From the NCBI RefSeq assembly GCF_001542415.1, contig NZ_LNCU01000034.1, forward strand, positions 6,215-39,325: DNA of 33,111 nt, written 5' to 3'. The notes under the pieces are model-generated. The model saw only the letters and a program-made list of their open reading frames with translations, was not told the origin of the DNA and did not search any database. Shown here piece by piece: positions 23,483-31,560 of this stretch. The stretch comes from Bradyrhizobium macuxiense (GTDB lineage: Bacteria > Pseudomonadota > Alphaproteobacteria > Rhizobiales > Xanthobacteraceae). Position 1 is the first letter of the stretch, and each line of letters begins with the position of its first letter. The position numbers and the translations under genes are program-made.

Positions 23483-25567
23483 ATGGTTCACGATTCTCCC
23501 GAACGTCCGACGCCGCCGCTCCCACAGCCGCGCCGCCCTGCAAAATCCGACCTGCCGCAGGACGACCGGGCGCTCCAGACGGGCGACGTCGATCCTGAAA
23601 GCTCGGCTGCCGACGAGGACGACGAGGCACGCCTGCCCGACACGGAGGATGCCGTCGAGGCGGTGGCGGAGGGCACGCTCGCGATCGGGCATACCGCTAT
23701 CGAGAATGCGGTCCGCCTCGCCCCCACCTCGCCCGGCGTCTACCGCATGCTCAACGCCGTCAACGACGTGCTCTATGTCGGCAAGGCGAAGAACGTCAAA
23801 AAGCGGCTGTCGTCCTATGCGCGGGCCAACGCCCCGCTGCCGGCGCGCATCCTGCGCATGATCGCGGCGACGACACAGGTCGAGATCATCTCGACCACGA
23901 CCGAGACCGAGGCGCTGCTGCTCGAGGCCAATCTGATCAAGCAGCTCCGGCCGCGCTTCAACGTTCAGCTGCGCGACGACAAGTCGTTCCCTTACATCTT
24001 GATCACCGGCGACCATTGGGCGCCGCAGATCCTCAAGCATCGCGGCGCGCAGAGCAGGCCCGGGCGCTACTTCGGTCCGTTCGCATCCGCCGGCGCGGTG
24101 AACCGCACCATCACGGCGCTGCAGCGCGCGTTCCTGATCCGCTCCTGCACCGACGGCTTCTTCGAAAGCCGGACGCGGCCGTGCCTGCTCTACCAGATCA
24201 AGCGCTGCTCCGGCCCCTGCACGCATGAGATCGATTTCCCCGGCTACAGCGAGCTGGTGCGCGAGGCGACCGAGTTCCTGTCGGGCCGCAGCCACGCCGT
24301 GAAGGAACTGCTCGCAGCCGAGATGGAGAAGGCGTCCGGCGAGCTCGAATTCGAGACCGCGGCACTTTACCGCGACCGTCTCGCCGCATTGTCGGCGATC
24401 CAGTCGCAGCAGGGCATCAATCCGCGCACGGTGGAAGAGGCGGACGTGTTCGCGATCCACCAGGACGGCGGCTATTCCTGCGTCGAGGTGTTCTTCTTCC
24501 GCACCGGCCAGAACTGGGGCAACCGCGCCTATTTCCCGAAGGCCGAGAAGACCTTCACACCCGAGGAGGTGTTGTCCTCGTTCCTCGCGCAATTCTACGA
24601 CGACAAGCCGCCGCCGAAACTGATCCTGCTGTCGCACGAAATCGAGGAAAGCGGGCTGCTCGCCGACGCGCTGTCGGTCAAGGCCGGCTACAAGGTCGAG
24701 GTCTCGGTCCCGAAGCGCGGCGAGAAGAAAGAATTGGTCGGCCACGCGCTCACCAACGCGCGCGAGGCGCTCGGCCGCAAGCTTGCGGATACCGCGACCC
24801 AAAGCCGGCTGCTGGAGGCCATGGTCACCACGCTCGGCCTGCCGCACGCGCCGAAGCGGATCGAGGTCTACGACAACAGCCACATCCAGGGCACCAACGC
24901 GGTCGGCGCGATGATCGTGGCCGGACCAGACGGCTTCATGAAGAACCAGTACCGCAAGTTCAACATCAAGTCCGAGGGGCTCACACCCGGTGACGACTAC
25001 GGGATGATGCGCGAGGTGCTGGAGCGGCGCTTCAAGCGCCTGCTGAAGCCGCCGGAGGATGGCACCGCCAAAGCCAAGGGCAACGACAAGGCGGACGACG
25101 ATTCGTTCCCGCAATGGCCCGATCTCGTGATCATCGACGGCGGCCGCGGCCAGCTCAACGCGGTCGGGGAGATTTTCCAGACCCTCGGGCTGACCCAGGT
25201 CTCGCTGATGGCAGTCGCCAAGGGGCCGGAACGTGACGCCGGGCGCGAGACCCTGTTCATGCCGGACCGCGAGGCCATCAAGCTGGAGCCGCGGGACCCG
25301 GTGCTGTATTTCATCCAGCGGCTGCGCGACGAGGCTCACCGCTTCGTCATCGGCTCGCACCGCAAGCTGCGCAAAAAGGACATCCGCGAGGCCGGCTTGC
25401 AGGAGATTCCCGGCATCGGTCCGTCGCGCAAACGTGCCTTGCTGCATCATTTCGGAACGCTCAAGGAGATCGAGCGGGCCTCGATCGCCGACCTCGGTAA
25501 GGTTCCAGGCGTCAGCGCCGAGAGCGCCCGCAAGATTTTCGAGTTTTTCCACGCCCAGCCGGGTTAA
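23483..25567 (+). CDS. uvrC: Excinuclease ABC subunit C
   Basis: 694 residues, the nuclease of UvrABC nucleotide-excision repair, cutting both sides of a lesion. An acidic, Pro-rich N-terminal extension (1-75) precedes the GIY-YIG domain ([10 protein letters not shown] 81-90, [12 protein letters not shown] 98-109), followed by the Cys-rich region ([26 protein letters not shown]), the UVR helix hairpin, the RNase H-like nuclease ([39 protein letters not shown]) and tandem HhH ([34 protein letters not shown]). The E. coli protein is about 610 residues; the extension accounts for most of the difference. Confidence 0.97.
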   Translation: MVHDSPERPTPPLPQPRRPAKSDLPQDDRALQTGDVDPESSAADEDDEARLPDTEDAVEAVAEGTLAIGHTAIENAVRLAPTSPGVYRMLNAVNDVLYVGKAKNVKKRLSSYARANAPLPARILRMIAATTQVEIISTTTETEALLLEANLIKQLRPRFNVQLRDDKSFPYILITGDHWAPQILKHRGAQSRPGRYFGPFASAGAVNRTITALQRAFLIRSCTDGFFESRTRPCLLYQIKRCSGPCTHEIDFPGYSELVREATEFLSGRSHAVKELLAAEMEKASGELEFETAALYRDRLAALSAIQSQQGINPRTVEEADVFAIHQDGGYSCVEVFFFRTGQNWGNRAYFPKAEKTFTPEEVLSSFLAQFYDDKPPPKLILLSHEIEESGLLADALSVKAGYKVEVSVPKRGEKKELVGHALTNAREALGRKLADTATQSRLLEAMVTTLGLPHAPKRIEVYDNSHIQGTNAVGAMIVAGPDGFMKNQYRKFNIKSEGLTPGDDYGMMREVLERRFKRLLKPPEDGTAKAKGNDKADDDSFPQWPDLVIIDGGRGQLNAVGEIFQTLGLTQVSLMAVAKGPERDAGRETLFMPDREAIKLEPRDPVLYFIQRLRDEAHRFVIGSHRKLRKKDIREAGLQEIPGIGPSRKRALLHHFGTLKEIERASIADLGKVPGVSAESARKIFEFFHAQPG

Positions 25568-25657
25568 AGGAAGGCGGGTCATCACCGCGTCGCCTGCGAC
25601 GGACCATCTTGGGTACGCACTGTTGACCTTCTCGCTTCAGCGGTATTGGTAGGACGG

Positions 25658-26272
25658 ATGAACATCGCGACGACCCGGGGACAGCCCAAGACCATGTCCC
25701 TCCCGAATATCCTCACCTATGCGCGGATCGCCGCGATCCCGGTGGTGATCGGCTGCGTCTACTGGCAGTCGATCCTCGACGGGCCATTGTGGCTGCGCTG
25801 GGTGGCGCTGGCCGTGTTCATTGCCGCCGGGGTCACCGACTACCTCGACGGCTATTACGCCCGGATCTGGGACCAGCAGTCCGCTTTCGGCCGGATGCTC
25901 GATCCGATCGCCGACAAGCTCCTGGTCGCCTCCAGCCTGCTGATGCTGGCCGCGGACAACTCGATTCATGGCTGGACGCTGTGGGCGGCGATCGTGATCC
26001 TGTGCCGCGAGATCCTGGTCTCGGGCCTGCGCGAATATCTCGCGGGCCTGCGGGTCAGCGTCCCCGTCACCAAGCTTGCGAAGTGGAAGACGACGATCCA
26101 GCTGGTGGCGATCGGCTTCCTGATCGCGGGCGAGGCAGGCGAGCAGGTTTTTCCGCCGACCACCCTGATCGGCATCGTGCTGTTGTGGATGTCGGCGATC
26201 TTCACGATCTATACCGGCTGGGATTACTTCCGCGCCGGCATCCATCACCTCATCAAGGAGGATGAGGGATGA
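25658..26272 (+). CDS. pgsA: CDP-diacylglycerol-glycerol-3-phosphate 3-phosphatidyltransferase
   Basis: 204 residues, makes phosphatidylglycerol phosphate in the inner membrane. The CDP-alcohol phosphotransferase signature is complete: DG-YY-AR-8 residues-G-RML-D-PIA-D within LDGYYARIWDQQSAFGRML and DPIADKLL. Multiple hydrophobic helices. ATG 25658 has AGGA just upstream; ATG 25694 (MSLPNILTYAR) is the family-like alternative start. A TTG four codons earlier is unlikely. The end overlaps moaD by four bases (ATGA). The product phospholipid is the lipid donor used by Lgt. Confidence 0.94.
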   Translation: MNIATTRGQPKTMSLPNILTYARIAAIPVVIGCVYWQSILDGPLWLRWVALAVFIAAGVTDYLDGYYARIWDQQSAFGRMLDPIADKLLVASSLLMLAADNSIHGWTLWAAIVILCREILVSGLREYLAGLRVSVPVTKLAKWKTTIQLVAIGFLIAGEAGEQVFPPTTLIGIVLLWMSAIFTIYTGWDYFRAGIHHLIKEDEG

Positions 26273-26520
26273 AGGTGAAGTATTTCGCCTGGGTCCGTGA
26301 ACGTGTCGGCAAGGCGGAAGAGACCGTCGAGCCGCCCGCCGAGGTGCGCACCGTCGCCGACCTGATCGGCTGGCTTTCCGCACGCGACGACGCTTACGCC
26401 TACGCCTTCGAGAAGCCCAAGGTGATCCGCGCCGCGATCGATCACGCCCACGTCAAACCGGACGCGATGATTTCCGGCGCGCGCGAGATCGCGTTTTTCC
26501 CGCCGATGACCGGCGGCTAA
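26269..26520 (+). CDS. moaD: Molybdopterin synthase sulfur-carrier subunit (MoaD)
   Basis: 83 residues, ubiquitin-like fold, ends in the GG (MTGG) that is adenylated by MoeB and loaded with sulfur. MKVKYFAWVRERVG and AREIAFFPPMTGG are typical. It overlaps pgsA and is followed by moaE after a 66-base gap, together giving both subunits of molybdopterin synthase. The other moa genes are not in this window. Confidence 0.94.
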   Translation: MKVKYFAWVRERVGKAEETVEPPAEVRTVADLIGWLSARDDAYAYAFEKPKVIRAAIDHAHVKPDAMISGAREIAFFPPMTGG

Positions 26521-26522
26521 GA

Positions 26523-26575
26523 TAGCGTTTCAAGCGAAGTGGATCCCGGTTCGCGTGAACAAAACGCGTCACACA
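26523..26575. repeat. Short dispersed repeat remnant between moaD and moaE
   Basis: The gap contains AAGCGAAGTGGATCCCGGTT then CGCGTGAACAAAACGCGTCA; I recall near-identical sequence as a common intergenic repeat in Bradyrhizobium. Internally it has GTTCGCGTGAAC and an ACGCG/CGCGT pair. No second copy lies in this window, so the call rests on memory of the genus. Confidence 0.45.
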
Positions 26576-26586
26576 AAAGCAGCCCG

Positions 26587-27054
26587 ATGACTGTGTCAGC
26601 GACCATCCGTATCCAGGAAGCCGACTTCGACGTCGCGCAGGAGATTGCGGCCCTGAGCAAAGGCCGCACCGATGTCGGCGCGGTCGTCAGCTTCAGCGGC
26701 ATCTGCCGCGGCAGCGAAAAGGGCGAGCCGATCGCAGCACTGACGCTCGAACACTATCCCGGCATGGCGGAAGCCGAGATCAGCCGCCACGCCGACGAGG
26801 CGCTGGCACGCTGGCCGTTGCAGGGCCTCACCGTCATTCACCGCTTCGGTCGTATCGAGCCGGGCGAGAATATCGTGCTGGTCGTGACGGCGTCCGCACA
26901 CCGCCAGGCGGCGTTCGAGGCGGCAGAGTTCCTGATGGACTATCTCAAGACCAACGCACCGTTCTGGAAGCGCGAGGAAAGCGCGGGCGGCACGAGCTGG
27001 ATCGAGGCGCGCGATCATGACGACGCGGCCGCCGCACGCTGGACCAAATCCTGA
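26587..27054 (+). CDS. moaE: Molybdopterin synthase catalytic subunit (MoaE)
   Basis: 155 residues from ATG 26587 (MTVSATIRIQEADFDV). It converts precursor Z to molybdopterin using sulfur from MoaD. Motifs: GAVVSFSGICRG (about 32-43), LEHYPGMAEAEI, GLTVIHRFGRIEPGENIVLV, SAHRQAAFEAAEFLMDYLKTNAPFWKRE with the catalytic Lys. A frame from 26539 through the moaD-moaE repeat is rejected. No strong ribosome binding site is seen. The stop overlaps the prmB start by one base. Confidence 0.94.
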   Translation: MTVSATIRIQEADFDVAQEIAALSKGRTDVGAVVSFSGICRGSEKGEPIAALTLEHYPGMAEAEISRHADEALARWPLQGLTVIHRFGRIEPGENIVLVVTASAHRQAAFEAAEFLMDYLKTNAPFWKREESAGGTSWIEARDHDDAAAARWTKS

Positions 27055-28013
27055 TGGCAAAACGCAGCAATGTCCCCGCGAGGCGCAGCCCTGCTGCGCC
27101 GAAGGCGCCCAAGGTCGGCGCCAGCGAGCTCCACACCCTGTTCGATTTCCTGCGCTACGCAGTCAGCCGCTTCAATGCGACAAAACTCGCATTCGCGCAC
27201 GGCACCACCGATCCGGTGGCGGAAGCCGCCTTCCTGATCTGCGAAACGCTGCATCTGCATCCAGACCAATTCGAGACCTTTGCCGCCGCGCGTGTCACGG
27301 TGGCCGAGGGCAAGCAGATCCTCGACCTGATCGAGCGCCGCATCACGACGCGCAAGCCCGCCGCGTATCTCGTCAACAAGGTCTACATGCGCGGCCTACC
27401 CTTTTATGTCGACGAGCGGACCATCGTGCCGCGGTCCTTCATCGGCGAACTGCTCGATTCGCATTTCGGCGGCGACGAGGACGGCACCTCGCTGATCGGC
27501 GATCCCGCCGAGGTCGAAAGCGTGCTCGACCTCTGCACCGGCTCGGGGTGCCTTGCCATCCTGGCCAGCCGCAATTTTCCCAATGCCGCGGTTGACGCCG
27601 TGGACATTTCAAAGGATGCGCTCGAAGTCGCCGCGCGCAATGTCGCCGACCATGGTCTCGAGGATCGGCTGACGCTCCACCGCGGCGACCTGTTCAAGCC
27701 GCTCGGCGACAACAGTTACGACCTCATCATCTCCAACCCGCCCTATGTCGATGCCGAAGGCATGGCGTCGCTGCCGCGCGAATGCCGCGCCGAGCCAAAG
27801 CTCGCCTTCGACGGCGGGCCCGACGGGCTCGATATCGTCCGCCGCATCCTCGATGAGGCCAAGCGGCATCTCACCCCGCAGGGCGGCCTGCTGTGCGAGA
27901 TCGGCCGCGGCCGCGACAATCTCGAAGCCGCCTACCCGAACCTGCCGCTGCTCTGGCTCGACACCGAGGAGTCCGAGGGCGAGGTGTTCTGGATCGCCGC
28001 CGCGGATCTGTGA
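27054..28013 (+). CDS. prmB: Ribosomal protein uL3 N5-glutamine methyltransferase
   Basis: 319 residues. It methylates a Gln of ribosomal protein uL3. The SAM-binding motif is VLDLCTGSGCLAILA (about 158-172), the acceptor-binding NPPYVD is complete, and the N-terminal domain carries IVPRSFIGELLD, which distinguishes PrmB from the release-factor enzyme PrmC. A basic Ala/Pro-rich N-terminal tail of about 22 residues precedes the domain. It overlaps moaE by one base (TGATG) and ends the pgsA-moaDE-prmB run. Confidence 0.92.
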   Translation: MAKRSNVPARRSPAAPKAPKVGASELHTLFDFLRYAVSRFNATKLAFAHGTTDPVAEAAFLICETLHLHPDQFETFAAARVTVAEGKQILDLIERRITTRKPAAYLVNKVYMRGLPFYVDERTIVPRSFIGELLDSHFGGDEDGTSLIGDPAEVESVLDLCTGSGCLAILASRNFPNAAVDAVDISKDALEVAARNVADHGLEDRLTLHRGDLFKPLGDNSYDLIISNPPYVDAEGMASLPRECRAEPKLAFDGGPDGLDIVRRILDEAKRHLTPQGGLLCEIGRGRDNLEAAYPNLPLLWLDTEESEGEVFWIAAADL

Positions 28014-28166
28014 TCCGGCCCTGCGGTTGCGCAAGGGCGCAGACACGGATCGCGCGGAAATCGTGGGCAGTTCCAGCCGGTTCCAAACATCGCTGGCCCG
28101 TCGAATCAACAATGGTGCTAAACTGCTGCACTGGGGATAATCGGAGAGAGGGCGCGGGCGCGCGAC

Positions 28167-29582
28167 ATGATTCGCATTTCGACGATCTTCATTGCCATCT
28201 GCATGGTGCTGGTCGCGGTCTCGCTTGGCTTCGTCCTGTATTCGGTGGCGGGCATCAGCGGATCGGAATCGGCGATCGTGGCGCTCACCGCCCTCACCTT
28301 CCTGATCCTCTACAACGCGGTCTCGATGCGGCTGCGCGACCGCAGCGACGTCGGCAGCCAGATTGCTGATCTGTCGCGCGGCACTGCCGACCTCGCCCGC
28401 CAGGTCGCCGAATTCGGCCGGCGGCTCGCCGCGATCGAGGGCCGAGTCGCCTCGGCCAACTCAACCAGTTCCGACCGCATGCAGGCGATGGTCGGCGAGA
28501 TCAACGAACTTGGCGGACTGGTCAAGCAGCTCGCTGCGTCCGTCGCCCACCATGAGGACCTGCTGGCGGCTGGTCCGGTGACACAGACGATCGCTTCGCC
28601 GCGCGACGATCTGTGGCAGCCGGCCGCACCGCCTCCGGCCGTCGCCGCAGCAATTCCTCAACCTCCGGCGGCGCCGGTCGCCGCGGTCCCGCGAAGCCAA
28701 GCCCAGCTGCTGGGAGCGATCAAGAGCGCGATCGAGGAGAATCGCCTCGACGTCTACCTGCAGCCGATGGTGACGCTGCCGCAACGCAAGGTGCGTTACT
28801 ACGAGGCGGTGATCCGGCTGCGCGATGAGCAGGGCCGGATCGTGGCCGCCGAGGATTTCATCGGCGTCGCCGAGGCCGGCGGCCTGATCGGCCGCATCGA
28901 CCACATGGTGATGCTCCGCTGCGTCCAGGTGCTGCGCCGCCTGATGGTGCGCAACAAGGATGTCGGCGTGTTCTGCAACGTCTCGGCGGCGACACTGGCC
29001 GGTCCGGCGAGTTTCACGCAGTGCCTCGATTTCCTCGAGGCCAACCGCGCGCTGGCGCCCTCTCTCGTGCTCGAATTCAAGCAGGCGACGTTCCGCAATC
29101 TCGGCCCGGCCGAAAGCGAAAACCTCGCAGCCCTGGCACAGCGCGGCTACCGCTTCTCGATCGACCATGTCAGCGACCTTCGTATCGAGCCGCGCGAACT
29201 CGCCGACCGCGGCGTCCGCTTCATCAAGGTCCCGGCCGCGCTGCTGCTCGACGCCAAGCAAGCCGCGACCACCGACATCCATCCGTCCGACCTCTCCGAC
29301 CTGCTCGGCCGCTTCGGCATCGACCTGATCGCCGAGCGGATCGAGGGCGAGCGCGCCGTGGTCGACCTGCTCGACTACGATGTCCGGTTCGGCCAGGGCT
29401 TCCTGTTCGCGCCACCGCGGCCGTTGCGGCCGGAGGGGGCATCTGCTACCGCCGAGGCTCCGCAGACCACATCCCAGGACCTCAATGGCGCCAGCAATTC
29501 AGCAACTGCTTCGAGCACCGCAACGCCGCCGCGCACGACCGGCAATGCCGCGCTGGCGCGCCGCGTCGTCGGCCCGGGCTAA
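28167..29582 (+). CDS. Membrane-bound degenerate EAL domain protein, TipF-like
   Basis: 471 residues: two N-terminal membrane helices (about 5-28 and 35-54), a helical coiled-coil region (about 58-132), a Pro/Ala-rich linker (150-175), an EAL domain (about 180-420), and a Ser/Thr/Ala-rich tail. In the EAL domain E213-A-V stands for EAL, Asn271, Glu303, Lys354 and Glu390/Glu393 are kept, but the DDFG loop is D333-H-V-S, so phosphodiesterase activity is probably lost. This layout matches TipF of Caulobacter, a c-di-GMP-binding protein that directs flagellum assembly. Start region shows GGAGAGAGG well upstream. TipF identity is inferred. Confidence 0.8.
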   Translation: MIRISTIFIAICMVLVAVSLGFVLYSVAGISGSESAIVALTALTFLILYNAVSMRLRDRSDVGSQIADLSRGTADLARQVAEFGRRLAAIEGRVASANSTSSDRMQAMVGEINELGGLVKQLAASVAHHEDLLAAGPVTQTIASPRDDLWQPAAPPPAVAAAIPQPPAAPVAAVPRSQAQLLGAIKSAIEENRLDVYLQPMVTLPQRKVRYYEAVIRLRDEQGRIVAAEDFIGVAEAGGLIGRIDHMVMLRCVQVLRRLMVRNKDVGVFCNVSAATLAGPASFTQCLDFLEANRALAPSLVLEFKQATFRNLGPAESENLAALAQRGYRFSIDHVSDLRIEPRELADRGVRFIKVPAALLLDAKQAATTDIHPSDLSDLLGRFGIDLIAERIEGERAVVDLLDYDVRFGQGFLFAPPRPLRPEGASATAEAPQTTSQDLNGASNSATASSTATPPRTTGNAALARRVVGPG

Positions 29583-29597
29583 CCGGCAGCCCGCATC

Positions 29598-30452
29598 ATG
29601 ACCTCGTTGCGTTTCGTGGAGCGGTTGCGCGACCTCGTCGACGGCGTCGACGTCGTGCTGTCCGACATCTGGGGTGTCGTGCACAACGGACTCGAATCCT
29701 TTCCCGAGGCCTGCGAGGCGTTGCACACCTTCCGCCAGCGCGGCGGCACCGTCATCCTGATCACCAACGCACCGCGACCGGCCGATTCCGTGCAGCGGCA
29801 GCTGCGCAAGCTCGGCGTCGCGGACGAGACCTATGACGCTATCGTCTCCTCGGGCGACCTGACCCGGCATTTCGTGGCCGACCATCCCGGCCAGAAGATC
29901 TTCTGGGTCGGCCCGGAGCGCGACAGCTCGATCCATCGCGGTCTCGATGCCACCTTGGTGCCGCTGGAGCAGGCGGATTACATCATCTGCACCGGCCTGT
30001 TCGACGACGAGACCGAATCCGCCGAAGACTATCGCGAGATGCTGCTGAAGGCGCTCGCGCGCAAGCTCACGCTTGTCTGCGCCAATCCGGATATCGTGGT
30101 GGAGCGCGGCGACCGGCTGATCTACTGCGCCGGCGCGGTTGCCGAACTCTATCGTGAGCTCGGCGGCGAGGTGATCTTCTACGGCAAGCCGCACCGGCCG
30201 ATCTATGAGCGCGCCATGGCGCTCGCCGCCGAGCGCCGCGGCCGGACGACCGAGTTGTCGCGGGTGCTGGCGATCGGCGATTCCGTGCGCACCGATCTTG
30301 CCGGCGCGCACGGCTTCGGCATCGATCTCTTGTTCGTCACCCGGGGCATCCACTCCGAGGAGTTCGAGGGCATCGAGCAGCTCGACCCGGCTTCGGTGAA
30401 GGAGCTGTTCGGCCATCCGCCGCGTGCGCTGATCCGCGAGCTGAAGTGGTAG
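29598..30452 (+). CDS. HAD superfamily class IIA hydrolase, TIGR01459 family
   Basis: 284 residues. HAD motif I is LSDIWGVVHNG (21-31), with Trp-Gly in the spot usually DxDG; motif II is ILITNAP; GKPHRPIYERAM and IGDSVRTDLAGAHGFGIDLLFVT give motifs III and IV. These residues are typical for the alphaproteobacterial TIGR01459 group, related to NagD and phosphoglycolate phosphatase. Substrate is unknown. It follows the TipF-like gene by 15 bases and is probably co-transcribed. Confidence 0.88.
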   Translation: MTSLRFVERLRDLVDGVDVVLSDIWGVVHNGLESFPEACEALHTFRQRGGTVILITNAPRPADSVQRQLRKLGVADETYDAIVSSGDLTRHFVADHPGQKIFWVGPERDSSIHRGLDATLVPLEQADYIICTGLFDDETESAEDYREMLLKALARKLTLVCANPDIVVERGDRLIYCAGAVAELYRELGGEVIFYGKPHRPIYERAMALAAERRGRTTELSRVLAIGDSVRTDLAGAHGFGIDLLFVTRGIHSEEFEGIEQLDPASVKELFGHPPRALIRELKW

Positions 30453-30666
30453 CGGCCAACTCCGCAGGGGCGTCCTGCCAAAATATCGAAAACAACCCCA
30501 TGCAAAGGTGCCGGCGGCGGCCGACGTTCGACCAGGCAAGTTGACACGTCGGGCAACTCAGGAATATTCTTCCAATATTCCGAAATCGTGCAGACGCCCC
30601 TCGCCGCAGAGCTATCGTATTATGGCATTTGCGAGCTTCTGCAGCCGACGTTTCCACGTCTTTCCT
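30453..30666. other. Intergenic region after the HAD gene
   Basis: Part of a 500-base gap without a gene. AATATTCTTCCAATATTCCG (30562-30581) is a tandem pair of AATATTCCG-like words and an AT-rich patch; nothing else recognised. The remainder of the gap is filled by repeats (separate entries). Confidence 0.35.
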
Positions 30667-30699
30667 AAAGCGCGATGAGATTAGGTTGAGCTGAAAGCG
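30667..30699 (+). repeat. Half copy of the double-hairpin repeat
   Basis: TAAAGCGCGATGAGATTAGG and on to TTGAGCTGAAAGCGG match the left arm and loop of stem 1 at 8678, then diverge; the right arm is missing, so stem 1 cannot form. It abuts the palindromic element at 30711. A related fragment ends the window. Confidence 0.65.
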
Positions 30700-30710
30700 G
30701 CGTCGAAGGT

Positions 30711-30837
30711 TCACCTCTCCTTTGGGAGAGGTCGATTTGCGCAGCAAATCGGGTGAGGGGTTACGATCTATCGAGAGACCGAGAGCCCTCACCCGGATTG
30801 CTGCGCAATCCGACCTCTCCCCGGCGGGGAGAGGTGA
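30711..30837. repeat. Multi-hairpin palindromic element, 127 bases
   Basis: Ends are a perfect 10-bp inverted repeat, TCACCTCTCC and GGAGAGGTGA. Within it CCTCTCC/GGGAGAGG, GATTTGCGCAGCAAATC, GGATTGCTGCGCAATCC and CCTCTCCCCGGCGGGGAGAGG each fold locally, and GGGTGAGGG pairs with CCCTCACCC. Both halves are mirror copies, so the whole element is one large palindrome made of smaller ones. It has no coding capacity. I know similar elements as MITE-like repeats in Rhizobiales. Confidence 0.82.
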
Positions 30838-30884
30838 TCCGAAACCTTGGCGAGCCGATTCAACCAAAATTCATCACGGTCTAG

Positions 30885-30916
30885 CGAAAAACAACACGCC
30901 CGGGACAAGCCCGGGC
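30885..30916 (-). terminator. Probable Rho-independent terminator of cheY
   Basis: Minus strand: GCCCGGG-CTTGT-CCCGGGC, a 7-bp perfect GC stem, followed by GTGTTGTTTTTCG. About 38 bases past the cheY stop. The stem is also a member of the GTCATGCCCGGG repeat class, so it may have been co-opted. Confidence 0.6.
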
Positions 30917-30953
30917 ATGACGAGATTTTCCGTTGCTACGGTGGATGGGCGTC

Positions 30954-31349
30954 TTACGCCGTCGCCATATCAGGGAAGACCGCCTCGATCTTGGTCTTCA
31001 GCGTGGCGGCATTGAACGGCTTGACGATGTAGTTGTTCACGCCGGCCTTCTTCGCCGCGATCACGTTCTCGGTCTTGGATTCCGCCGTGATCATGATGAA
31101 GGGCGTGGTGGCAAGATTGGGATCGGCGCGGACTTCCTTGAGCAGCTCGTAGCCGGTCATCGGCTCCATGTTCCAGTCGGAGATCACCAGGCCGTATTTC
31201 TTGCCGCGCATCTTGTTCAGCGCAGCCGAGCCGTCCGATGCGTCGTCGATATTCTCGAAGCCAAGCTGTTTGAGAAGATTCCGGATGATGCGGATCATGG
31301 TGCTGTAGTCATCAACCACCAGAACCGGCATGGACAAATCAACCGCCAT
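30954..31349 (-). CDS. cheY: CheY-type chemotaxis response regulator
   Basis: 131 residues, a lone receiver domain. ATG 31349 has GGGGGA about four bases upstream; a longer frame to 31406 adds a basic stretch with no family match. The acidic pair is Asp13-Asp14 (VVDDYSTM), the phospho-acceptor Asp58 (VISDWNMEPM), then Thr88 (IMITAES) and Lys110 (YIVKPF). MIRIIRNLLKQLGF and WNMEPMTGYELL are typical of CheY that binds FliM. No kinase or che gene is adjacent. It diverges from ribF. Confidence 0.93.
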   Translation of the reverse strand: MAVDLSMPVLVVDDYSTMIRIIRNLLKQLGFENIDDASDGSAALNKMRGKKYGLVISDWNMEPMTGYELLKEVRADPNLATTPFIMITAESKTENVIAAKKAGVNNYIVKPFNAATLKTKIEAVFPDMATA

Positions 31350-31560
31350 CTTTTCCCCCAAACGACGCAAATTACGCTTCTGCGCGACCCGCAGCTTTCC
31401 AAGCAACGACTAACAGCAGGCGTTAAACAGCGCGTTAACCCGCTGGAACCGGATTGTTACGGATTTGATGCAATCTTCGCCCGCTTGACTTCCAAGCCGC
31501 CGACACGTCACGGTCCCGGCCGCAACGTTCATGCTTAAGAATCCTTGAAGAATCCCTGAA
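31350..31560. promoter_or_regulatory. Divergent promoter region of cheY and ribF
   Basis: About 210 bases. TTAA-8 bases-TTAAC (31423-31439) resembles a CtrA site but has one base too many between the halves. TTAAGAATCCTTGAAGAATCCCTGA just before the ribF start has two TGAAGAATCC-like words. No FMN riboswitch is present here. Promoters are inferred, not placed. Confidence 0.3.

Noticed and set aside
23360..25585. 741-residue open frame on the minus strand opposite uvrC
   Set aside because: Shadow of uvrC, which has every expected domain; the antisense product has no recognisable features.
31423..31439. CtrA-like TTAA pair upstream of cheY
   Set aside because: Spacing is eight bases rather than seven, so it does not match the consensus.
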